The position numbers and the translations under genes were made by a program. This document shows positions 1 to 6,040 of a DNA stretch of 6,040 nt, in pieces. The notes below the pieces were generated by a model that worked only from the letters and a program-made list of their open reading frames with translations, ran no database searches and had not been told where the DNA came from. This stretch comes from Paludibacter sp. (GTDB lineage Bacteria; Bacteroidota; Bacteroidia; Bacteroidales; Paludibacteraceae). How positions within the stretch are numbered: position 1 is the first letter of the stretch; every line of letters starts with the position of its first letter. Location of the stretch: NCBI GenBank assembly GCA_028748945.1, contig JAQTOL010000212.1:1-6040 (forward strand). Direction: 5' to 3'.

Positions 1-611
1 AATAAATCTTGTCGTTGTTTCAAAATGTGATATTTAAATGCAAGAAATTCTTGTTTTATTCCTAATTCTTCAATTACTCTATTTTTGTTTTCTAATGTAT
101 TTGCTGAAATATATTTATCAATAACAGTCTGAAAATTGAGAATCCGACTAAGAAAATATTCATAAAACCTTTCTTCTTTAATAACCCTCATATTTCCAGT
201 ACCATTAAAAAGACGTTTCAAAAAACGAATGGTTTCAACAACCTGAGGATTATCCAATTCATTTGAATCAAAAGAAATACTTTTAGTTGCAGCTAAATGA
301 TTGCACTGAATAGTTTCTTCAATATTGTGAAGTGATGGATTTAATATATTGTCGAAGTAGTGTAATTTCTTTCCGTTGCAATAGCTGCATGAGAAGAATA
401 AATTATTCCATGAAGTCTTTAATTCAGGATTATTTGCAGAAGATTTTAAGTGTTCAACTTCATAATCAGTAACACAGATTCTCTCACAAACATAGCATTT
501 GCCTTTATGATCCTCAATTAGTTGTTTTATTACATCCTGATGGTTGTGCCCGGTATTACCCGAAACTAATAATGAAGCTGGAATATCAATACTTTTGGTG
601 ACTCTGATCAT
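1..611 (-). CDS. ptuB: HNH endonuclease, PtuB-like (Septu effector nuclease), 3' end outside window
   Basis: Translating the minus strand from the ATG at 611-609 gives 203 codons with no stop before the left edge, so the C-terminus is missing. Residues 38-82 form a zinc-finger HNH nuclease domain. It has a first CxxC (C39, C42), the EVEHL motif with the likely catalytic base H54, W68-N69-N70-L71 supplying the central Asn, a second CxxC (C75, C78) followed by N79, and the trailing GKK. This Cys4 layout with EVEH, WNNL and CxxCN is that of the PtuB/TIGR02646-type HNH proteins found with PtuA ATPases in Septu and in some retrons. The remainder (about 83-203) is charged, probably helical, and not recognised. 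The start is fixed by an ATGA overlap with the stop of the ATPase gene, which implies translational coupling. By analogy with the family, it would cut DNA or RNA when the ATPase senses infection; this is inferred, not shown. A generic HNH protein unrelated to defence is possible but less likely given its partner. Confidence 0.85.
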   Translation of the reverse strand, partial: MIRVTKSIDIPASLLVSGNTGHNHQDVIKQLIEDHKGKCYVCERICVTDYEVEHLKSSANNPELKTSWNNLFFSCSYCNGKKLHYFDNILNPSLHNIEETIQCNHLAATKSISFDSNELDNPQVVETIRFLKRLFNGTGNMRVIKEERFYEYFLSRILNFQTVIDKYISANTLENKNRVIEELGIKQEFLAFKYHILKQRQDL

Positions 612-1855
612 AAATCAACTCTATTTTTTGCAGTTAATTTTACGTCATAATATTCAGTCTTTATTTGAGGAGAGACTACTTCAGAAAGGTCATCAAACTC
701 TTTAATAAGATCATTTAACTCTGCTTTTTCGCCATCAGAAAGTGAGCCTTTATTTGCTAATTCTTTAAATTTATTAAATCGAATTTCAACATAGCTTGAT
801 TCAGATCTAACACCAAAATAACCTTCAGATAAGGCTTCATAAGAATATTCGGTTAAGTCTTCCAATTTTTCCCGTTTTTCCAAATCATAAGCAACAGCAT
901 TAGTCAACGAGTTAAGAATAAATGGTGAATGAGTTGTAACAATAAACTGGATATTAGGAAAAATACGGGTTAGCATTGGTAAAATTAAACGCTGTAATTC
1001 CAAATGTAAGTGTGTTTCTATTTCATCAATGATTACAATCCCGTGTTTTAGATATTCTCTGTTTGGTGAGCTTTTCTCCTGCATCTTCAATATTAAATCG
1101 GCAACAATATCAATAATTGCGGAATACCCATCTGATAATTGTGTAAACTTAAATTTCTTTACACCATCAAGAATATAAAAACTATAGTCTTTGTAATCAA
1201 ACTCTAACTTTATACTTTGGTTTTGAAATATATCTTTCAATAATTGCTCAAAACTTTCAAACCAGACTCTAATCTCATCCGCATCCTTTAGCATTCTTTC
1301 ATTTCTGGCCAATGCCTCTTGTACTTTTAAGTCTACCAAGAAGTTTAGAAATTGTGATACTTTATTGTCTTTTTTTATGGCAAGATTTGCAGCAAAGTTC
1401 GGCTTTGTTGGATTCTTTGATTCCTTAATTTCGGTTTTTCTTGCAGCTTCATAAAAAGCAAACACAAAATTATTTTCATTGTAAGATTTGATAATTTTAG
1501 TAATATCATTGAAGTTTAGTTCAACTTTTCCAAAAGTATCGCTTATTAAGCTTTCCCAATGTTTTATGTTTTGTTCTATTTGAGGTATTTGGGTATCTCC
1601 AAGATCATTTTCTTTTAGATTTTCTAAAACGTGAATGCTATTCTTTTTGTATTGTCTAAAATTAAGGAAGTTCAACAATACATCATTCTTGATCATATCC
1701 AAAAATTCAACAATAGCATTTACCAAAATAGTTTTTCCGCTTCCATTTTTCCCTGTAATAATCAAATGTTTCAAATTATCATTATCTAATGGAATATCAA
1801 AATTCTCCAAATGAAAAATTTTGTTGACATGAATGTTGGTTAGGAAGTAGCTCAT
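608..1855 (-). CDS. ptuA: AAA/ABC-type ATPase, PtuA-like (Septu sensor ATPase)
   Basis: The 415-residue protein has all the parts of an SMC/ABC-like ATPase of the AAA_15/AAA_21 kind. Walker A is GKNGSGKT (35-42), preceded by an N-terminal strand with 'HLENFDIPL'. The ABC-signature-like QLSDGYS is at 239-245, Walker B IVIIDEIE at 273-280 (D277, E278), and the H-loop TTHSPF at 307-312 (H309). The roughly 195 residues between Walker A and the signature are charged and helical, with no Rad50-type zinc hook. The protein contains no cysteine. Such single ATPases directly upstream of an HNH gene are PtuA of Septu, where ATPase and nuclease form one complex; this role is inferred from family and context. 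The ATG at 1855 sits after an A-rich leader (CTAAAAACAATTGTT) with no Shine-Dalgarno, as is usual in Bacteroidota. The stop TGA overlaps the next ATG. The nearest alternatives are an OLD-like ATPase or the ATPase of a retron effector pair. No reverse transcriptase lies upstream, because the car gene ends only 150 bases away. Confidence 0.85.
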   Translation of the reverse strand: MSYFLTNIHVNKIFHLENFDIPLDNDNLKHLIITGKNGSGKTILVNAIVEFLDMIKNDVLLNFLNFRQYKKNSIHVLENLKENDLGDTQIPQIEQNIKHWESLISDTFGKVELNFNDITKIIKSYNENNFVFAFYEAARKTEIKESKNPTKPNFAANLAIKKDNKVSQFLNFLVDLKVQEALARNERMLKDADEIRVWFESFEQLLKDIFQNQSIKLEFDYKDYSFYILDGVKKFKFTQLSDGYSAIIDIVADLILKMQEKSSPNREYLKHGIVIIDEIETHLHLELQRLILPMLTRIFPNIQFIVTTHSPFILNSLTNAVAYDLEKREKLEDLTEYSYEALSEGYFGVRSESSYVEIRFNKFKELANKGSLSDGEKAELNDLIKEFDDLSEVVSPQIKTEYYDVKLTAKNRVDL

Positions 1856-1880
1856 AACAATTGTTTTTAGTATTGGAATG

Positions 1881-1912
1881 CAAATATACTAAAGAAATTC
1901 ATATTAATTAAA
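1881..1912 (-). promoter_or_regulatory. Bacteroidota-type promoter candidate for ptuAB
   Basis: On the minus strand, TATATTTG (1888-1881) matches the Bacteroidota -7 element TAnnTTTG exactly. Twenty bases upstream is TTTA (1912-1909), one mismatch from the -33 element TTTG. Transcription would start near 1875, about 20 bases before the ptuA ATG. The site lies between the car terminator and ptuA, where an independent promoter is expected. AT-rich DNA produces such matches by chance, so this remains a candidate. Confidence 0.5.
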
Positions 1913-1931
1913 CTGTAAATGGAAATCTAAG

Positions 1932-1966
1932 TAAAAACAGCCGGTCACATTCCTGCAACCGGCTGT
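1932..1966 (-). terminator. Rho-independent terminator of the car gene
   Basis: ACAGCCGGT (1937-1945) and ACCGGCTGT (1958-1966) are perfect reverse complements: a 9-bp GC-rich stem with a 12-base loop. Read on the minus strand, the stem is followed at once by TTTTTAC (1937-1931), the U-tract of an intrinsic terminator. It lies about 40 bases after the car stop codon. On the plus strand the stem is followed by CTTAATTG, which is a poor U-tract, so the terminator serves leftward transcription. Confidence 0.85.
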
Positions 1967-1969
1967 CTT

Positions 1970-2004
1970 AATTGTGAATTATGAATTACTAATTATGAAT
2001 TAAA
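1970..2004. repeat. Short tandem heptad repeat, five AATT-starting 7-bp units
   Basis: Five consecutive 7-base units read AATTGTG, AATTATG, AATTACT, AATTATG and AATTAAA. All begin AATT, and two are identical AATTATG. The 12-mer AATTATGAATTA occurs twice exactly (1977-1988 and 1991-2002). The array fills the gap between the car stop codon and the terminator stem. It does not code for anything visible. Similar AATTATG-like heptads are, as I recall, common between genes in Bacteroidota. Confidence 0.65.
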
Positions 2005-2005
2005 C

Positions 2006-5000
2006 TTAGTATTCGTCCCAACTCTTAATCTTGATGTCTTCGAAGCTCATGGTACAGAAGGCGGTGATAAAGGCGGAAGCCAGACGGGCATTGGTCAGCA
2101 ACGGAATGTTGAAATCAATGGCACCACGGCGAATGATATAATCGTTAGCCAATTCCCGTTTAGTCGTGTTTTTCGGAATGTTGATAACCAAATCGAATTC
2201 CTTGTTGGAAATCATATTCTTTACATTCAAATCGCCATCTTCATCCGGCCAGTTTACAATGGTTGCATGTACCCCGTTTTCCTTTAAGAATTTTTGCGTT
2301 CCCCGGGTTGCAAATAGTTCGTATCCTTTCTTTTGCAGTAACAGGCAAGCATCCGACAGTTCCACTTTCGATTTTGCTTCTCCCGAAGAGATCAGGATGC
2401 GTTTCTTTGGAATGCGGAACCCAACCGAAAGCAATGATTTCAAAATTGCTTCGGAGAAATCATCTCCTATACAACCCACTTCACCGGTCGAAGCCATATC
2501 CACTCCCAGTACCGGATCGGCCTGTTGCAAGCGGGCAAAGGAGAACTGCGAAGCTTTGATACCCACGTAATCGAGATCAAAAGCCGATTTCTCCGGTTTT
2601 TCCACTTCCAGTCCAAGCATAACTTTCGTTGCCAGTTCAATGAAGTTCAGTTTCAATACTTTCGAAACGAACGGAAAACTACGTGAAGAACGGAGGTTAC
2701 ACTCAATCACTTTGATATAATTGTCACGGGCCAGAAACTGGATATTGAAAGGTCCGGAGATATTTAATGAACTTGCAATCTCACTTGCAATTTTCTTAAT
2801 TCGTCGAATGGTTTCCACATAAATTTTTTGAGGAGGAAACTGTGTGGTGGCATCACCCGAGTGAACCCCGGCAAATTCCACATGCTCCGAAATAGCATAC
2901 ACCAGAATTTCGCCTTTTCTGGCAACCGCATCAATTTCTATTTCCTTGCAACGCTCGATAAATTCAGAAATAACCACCGGATGCTTCTTCGATACATCGG
3001 TTGCCAGTTTCAGGAAGTTCTCCAGTTGCGAAGCGTCGTAACAGACATTCATGGCGGCTCCCGAAAGAACATAAGACGGACGTACCAATACCGGATATCC
3101 GATTCCTTCCACAAATTCATTTACGTCTTCGAAAGTTGTCAGTTCCTTCCATCGTGGTTGGTCAATTTTCAAGGTGTCGAGCATCGACGAGAATTTGTGC
3201 CGGTCTTCGGCGCGATCGATATCTTCAGCCTGGGTACCTAGAATGGTGACATTTGATCCTGCCAGTTTCAAGGCAAGGTTATTCGGAATTTGTCCTCCTG
3301 TGGAAACAATCGTTCCCATAGGATTTTCCAAATCGATAATATCCATAACCCGTTCAAAGCTCAATTCGTCGAAGTACAGGCGGTCGCACATATCGTAATC
3401 GGTCGAAACCGTTTCGGGATTATAATTGATCATTACCGAGCGGAAACCTTCCTTCCGAATGGTCATTAAGGCATTTACACCGCACCGGTCGAACTCTACA
3501 GACGAACCGATACGGTAAGCTCCCGAACCCAGTACCACCACCGAACGGTGATCACCAAGGTATTTTACATCGCCGGCAGTTCCACCATAGGTCAGGTACA
3601 AATAGTTGGTTTGAGCCGGATATTCAGCCGCCAGCGTGTCTATTTGTTTTACTACTGGAATAATCCCGAGGGATTTTCGATGAATTCGGGTCAGTTTTAT
3701 TTTCTCATCAATTTCGTCGCTACTGCATTTGGTAACCAAACGCGTAATCTGGAAATCGGAGAATCCCATTTCTTTGGCACGACGAAGAACTTCTGTTGGC
3801 AATTCGGTTAACGAATTGAACGATTCAAGTTCATGTTCTTTTTCTACAATTGCCTTCAATTTATACAGGAACCAACGATCTATTTTTGTCAGTTCATGTA
3901 ACTTATCTACGCTGTAGCCACTGTGTAAAGCTTGCGCCAGATAGAAAACCCGTTTATCCGTTGGTTTGGAAAGTGCCGTATCCACATCGTCGGCATAAAA
4001 ATCCTTATTAGCCACAAAACCGTGCATGCCCAATCCAATCATACGCAATCCTTTCTGGAATGCCTCTTCAAAATTCCGACCGATTGACATAATCTCTCCA
4101 ACCGATTTCATGCTCGAGCCTAACTGGCGTGAAACGCCCTGGAATTTACCCAAATCCCAACGTGGAATTTTACACACAATGTAATCCAGTGCAGGTTCGA
4201 AGAAGGCGGAAGTCACTTTCGTAACTGAATTTTTAAGTTCGGGCAAACCATAACCCAGTCCTAATTTGGCGGCTACAAAAGCGAGCGGATAACCGGTTGC
4301 TTTGGATGCCAGTGCCGAAGAACGGCTCAAGCGCGCGTTTACTTCAATCACACGGTAATCTTCCGAAACCGTATCGAATGCATATTGAACGTTACATTCC
4401 CCAACGATTCCAATATGACGGATAATCCGGATAGCCAGTTCGCGGAGTTTATGGTATTCGCTGTTAGTAAGCGTTTGCGAAGGAGCAACCACGATACTTT
4501 CGCCGGTGTGAATTCCCAGCGGATCGAAGTTTTCCATATTACAAACCGTGATACAGTTATCGTATTTGTCGCGAACCACTTCGTATTCAATTTCTTTCCA
4601 GCCCTTCAATGATTTTTCGACCAAAACCTGCGTTGAATAGGCAAATGCTTTATCAACCAATTCAATTAATTCCGTATCATTATCGCAGAAACCACTACCC
4701 ATTCCACCAAGCGCATAAGCTGCACGAACAATAACCGGGTAACCCAGTTCATTGGCAGCACGAATGGCATCTTTAAGATTGGTGACAGCTTCACTCCTGA
4801 TATATTTTACTTCAATCTCATGAAGTTTCTGGTTGAAAATTTCGCGGTCCTCTGTGTCAATAATCGATTGTACAGGCGTTCCAAGAACCTTGATATTATA
4901 TTTTTCGAAAATTTTATTTCTAAAAAGAGCCACACCGCAATTCAATGCAGTTTGCCCACCGAACGAAAGGAAAACACCATCAGGACGTTCCTTTTCAATA

Positions 5001-6040
5001 ACACGTTCAACAAAATCGGGTGTAACAGGCAGAAAATAAACCTTGTCTGCAATGCCTTCGGAGGTTTGCACGGTTGCAATGTTCGGGTTGATAAGTACGG
5101 TTTCAATGCCTTCCTCTTTCAACGCTTTTAATGCCTGTGAACCGGAATAGTCAAACTCACCGGCTTCTCCTATCTTCAAGGCTCCTGAACCAAGAACCAG
5201 GACTTTTTTAATCTCGCCCTTTTCGGCACCTTTGTATTCGTGTTTGGTTACCAGTCTCGATTCAAGTTCATCTTCAATCATTTGGGTGATTGGTTTTGAA
5301 AAGTCTTTTATCGTATTGATAAATACATCGAAAAGAAATTCAGTATCGGTTGGTCCCGATGAAGCTTCGGGGTGAAATTGTGCCGAAAACCAGGGTTTTG
5401 TTTTGTGACGAATACCTTCATTGGTATTATCATTCATGTTTACAAATAAAGGTTCCCAATCAACACCGATTGTTTTATTGTCAACAGCAAAACCGTGATT
5501 TTGTGAAGTAATAAACGCACGGTTCGTTCCGGCCAGTTGTACCGGTTGGTTATGACTGCGGTGACCGTATTTCAGTTTGTAGGTTTTAGCTCCGCCTGCC
5601 ACTGCGAGTAACTGGTTACCCATACAAATCCCGAAAATCGGTTTTTCGCTTTGCATGGCTGTTTGAATATTCCGAACAGTATCATTGGCATATTCAGGAT
5701 CACCCGGACCATTTGAAATAAAAAGTCCATCGTATTCGATATGATTAAAATCATAATCCCAGGGCACGCGAATGACTGTTGTATCACGTTTCAGTAAACA
5801 ACGGATAATATTATGTTTAACCCCACAATCGACCAGAAGAATTTTATTTTTTCCGTTTCCGTAAGTGATAACTTCTTTGCAGCTAACTTTGGCAACCTGG
5901 TTTTCATCATCGGGATTAATAAAATCAATATCATCACCATCGGGGAAAACGAATTTTCCTCTCATCGTTCCTTTTTCGCGAACCAACTTTGTCAACTCAC
6001 GCGTGTCAACTCCAAATATCCCGGGTACTTCGTTTTCTAT
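2006..6040 (-). CDS. carAB: Fused glutamine-dependent carbamoyl-phosphate synthase (CarA-CarB in one chain), 5' end outside window
   Basis: Makes carbamoyl phosphate from glutamine, bicarbonate and two ATP in the cytoplasm, for pyrimidines and arginine. A bacterial annotation may call it carB alone. The frame stays open to the right edge: codons above 5995 read GIFGVDTREL, a conserved CarA stretch, so the TTG at 5995 is an internal Leu codon. By comparison with E. coli CarA, about 100 residues are missing. Visible protein: 1344 residues. Numbering the Leu at 5995 as 1, the class I glutaminase spans about 51-232 with nucleophile C124 (GICMGNQ), H208 and E210 (QFHPE). A linker of about 30 residues (232-262) follows. 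The first ATP-grasp half spans about 263-660 (GSGALKIGEAGEFDYSGSQ, GGMGSG, EVNARLSRSSALASKATG). The oligomerisation region is about 661-815, and the second ATP-grasp half about 816-1195 (SYVLSGAAMNV, ECNLRSSRSFPFVSK). The MGS-like allosteric domain is about 1196-1329. All domains look intact, with no frameshift. Motifs such as QTNYLYLTY, YNPETVSTDYDMCDRLYFDE and SRSFPFVSK match eukaryotic CAD/CPS1 better than E. coli CarB. Confidence 0.96.
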   Translation of the reverse strand: MENEVPGIFGVDTRELTKLVREKGTMRGKFVFPDGDDIDFINPDDENQVAKVSCKEVITYGNGKNKILLVDCGVKHNIIRCLLKRDTTVIRVPWDYDFNHIEYDGLFISNGPGDPEYANDTVRNIQTAMQSEKPIFGICMGNQLLAVAGGAKTYKLKYGHRSHNQPVQLAGTNRAFITSQNHGFAVDNKTIGVDWEPLFVNMNDNTNEGIRHKTKPWFSAQFHPEASSGPTDTEFLFDVFINTIKDFSKPITQMIEDELESRLVTKHEYKGAEKGEIKKVLVLGSGALKIGEAGEFDYSGSQALKALKEEGIETVLINPNIATVQTSEGIADKVYFLPVTPDFVERVIEKERPDGVFLSFGGQTALNCGVALFRNKIFEKYNIKVLGTPVQSIIDTEDREIFNQKLHEIEVKYIRSEAVTNLKDAIRAANELGYPVIVRAAYALGGMGSGFCDNDTELIELVDKAFAYSTQVLVEKSLKGWKEIEYEVVRDKYDNCITVCNMENFDPLGIHTGESIVVAPSQTLTNSEYHKLRELAIRIIRHIGIVGECNVQYAFDTVSEDYRVIEVNARLSRSSALASKATGYPLAFVAAKLGLGYGLPELKNSVTKVTSAFFEPALDYIVCKIPRWDLGKFQGVSRQLGSSMKSVGEIMSIGRNFEEAFQKGLRMIGLGMHGFVANKDFYADDVDTALSKPTDKRVFYLAQALHSGYSVDKLHELTKIDRWFLYKLKAIVEKEHELESFNSLTELPTEVLRRAKEMGFSDFQITRLVTKCSSDEIDEKIKLTRIHRKSLGIIPVVKQIDTLAAEYPAQTNYLYLTYGGTAGDVKYLGDHRSVVVLGSGAYRIGSSVEFDRCGVNALMTIRKEGFRSVMINYNPETVSTDYDMCDRLYFDELSFERVMDIIDLENPMGTIVSTGGQIPNNLALKLAGSNVTILGTQAEDIDRAEDRHKFSSMLDTLKIDQPRWKELTTFEDVNEFVEGIGYPVLVRPSYVLSGAAMNVCYDASQLENFLKLATDVSKKHPVVISEFIERCKEIEIDAVARKGEILVYAISEHVEFAGVHSGDATTQFPPQKIYVETIRRIKKIASEIASSLNISGPFNIQFLARDNYIKVIECNLRSSRSFPFVSKVLKLNFIELATKVMLGLEVEKPEKSAFDLDYVGIKASQFSFARLQQADPVLGVDMASTGEVGCIGDDFSEAILKSLLSVGFRIPKKRILISSGEAKSKVELSDACLLLQKKGYELFATRGTQKFLKENGVHATIVNWPDEDGDLNVKNMISNKEFDLVINIPKNTTKRELANDYIIRRGAIDFNIPLLTNARLASAFITAFCTMSFEDIKIKSWDEY

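Noticed and set aside
1..1855. Retron (reverse transcriptase + ncRNA + PtuAB effector)
   Set aside because: In PtuAB-type retrons the RNA and reverse transcriptase are expected upstream of the ATPase gene. Here only a 150-base gap separates it from car, with no RT sequence. A component beyond the left edge cannot be ruled out.
1937..1966. The 9-bp inverted repeat as a regulator operator or a mobile-element end
   Set aside because: Its position just after the car stop and the T-tract on the transcribed strand fit an intrinsic terminator better. No transposase or target duplication is visible.
2166..2570. Plus-strand open frames of 60-137 codons inside the car region (for example 2166-2570, 2828-3241, 4820-5131)
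   Set aside because: They lie opposite a highly conserved synthase gene, show no recognisable domain, and are the usual antisense shadows of a long coding frame.
4348..4590. Short minus-strand frames in other phases within car (4348-4590 and 5572-5787)
   Set aside because: They overlap the carbamoyl-phosphate synthase frame out of phase and have no recognisable features.
5993..5995. TTG at 5995 as the start codon of the synthase
   Set aside because: The frame continues upstream to the edge and encodes the conserved CarA stretch GIFGVDTREL, so this TTG is an internal leucine codon and the real start is outside the window.
1..6040. tRNA, rRNA, CRISPR array, insertion sequence
   Set aside because: No cloverleaf, spaced direct repeats, or transposase motifs were seen on either strand by eye.

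Overview
The window looks like a chromosomal segment of a Bacteroidota bacterium. The grounds are an AT-rich genome, a promoter-like TAnnTTTG element, no clear Shine-Dalgarno sequence at the visible start, and AATTATG-type heptad repeats between genes. The lineage call is an inference; no rRNA or other phylogenetic marker is present. All three genes lie on the minus strand, so transcription runs from the right edge (6040) to the left edge (1).

From 6040 down to 2006 is one long reading frame, open at the right edge. It encodes a single-chain glutamine-dependent carbamoyl-phosphate synthase: the small subunit (CarA: glutaminase) is fused to the large subunit (CarB: two ATP-grasp halves plus the C-terminal allosteric domain). 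Most bacteria make these as two proteins. The domain order, the short linker and many local motifs resemble the CPSase part of eukaryotic CAD and CPS1 more than E. coli CarAB. Roughly the first 100 residues lie beyond the window. The enzyme feeds carbamoyl phosphate to pyrimidine and arginine synthesis.

From 2005 to 1856 is a compact boundary. It holds five AATT-starting 7-bp units directly after the car stop codon, then a perfect 9-bp stem with a T-tract in the minus-strand direction (an intrinsic terminator for car), then a Bacteroidota-type promoter candidate reading into the next gene.

From 1855 to 1 is a two-gene cassette that is visibly more AT-rich. It encodes an ABC/SMC-type AAA ATPase (PtuA-like, 415 aa) and, with an ATGA start/stop overlap, a zinc-finger HNH endonuclease (PtuB-like) that runs off the left edge. 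An ATPase plus HNH pair of this build is the signature of the Septu anti-phage system; the same pair also serves as the effector of some retrons. No reverse transcriptase or retron RNA is seen in the window. The natural reading is a Septu-like defence cassette with its own promoter, placed behind a housekeeping pyrimidine/arginine gene. The HNH gene is easy to miss because it is truncated by the window edge.
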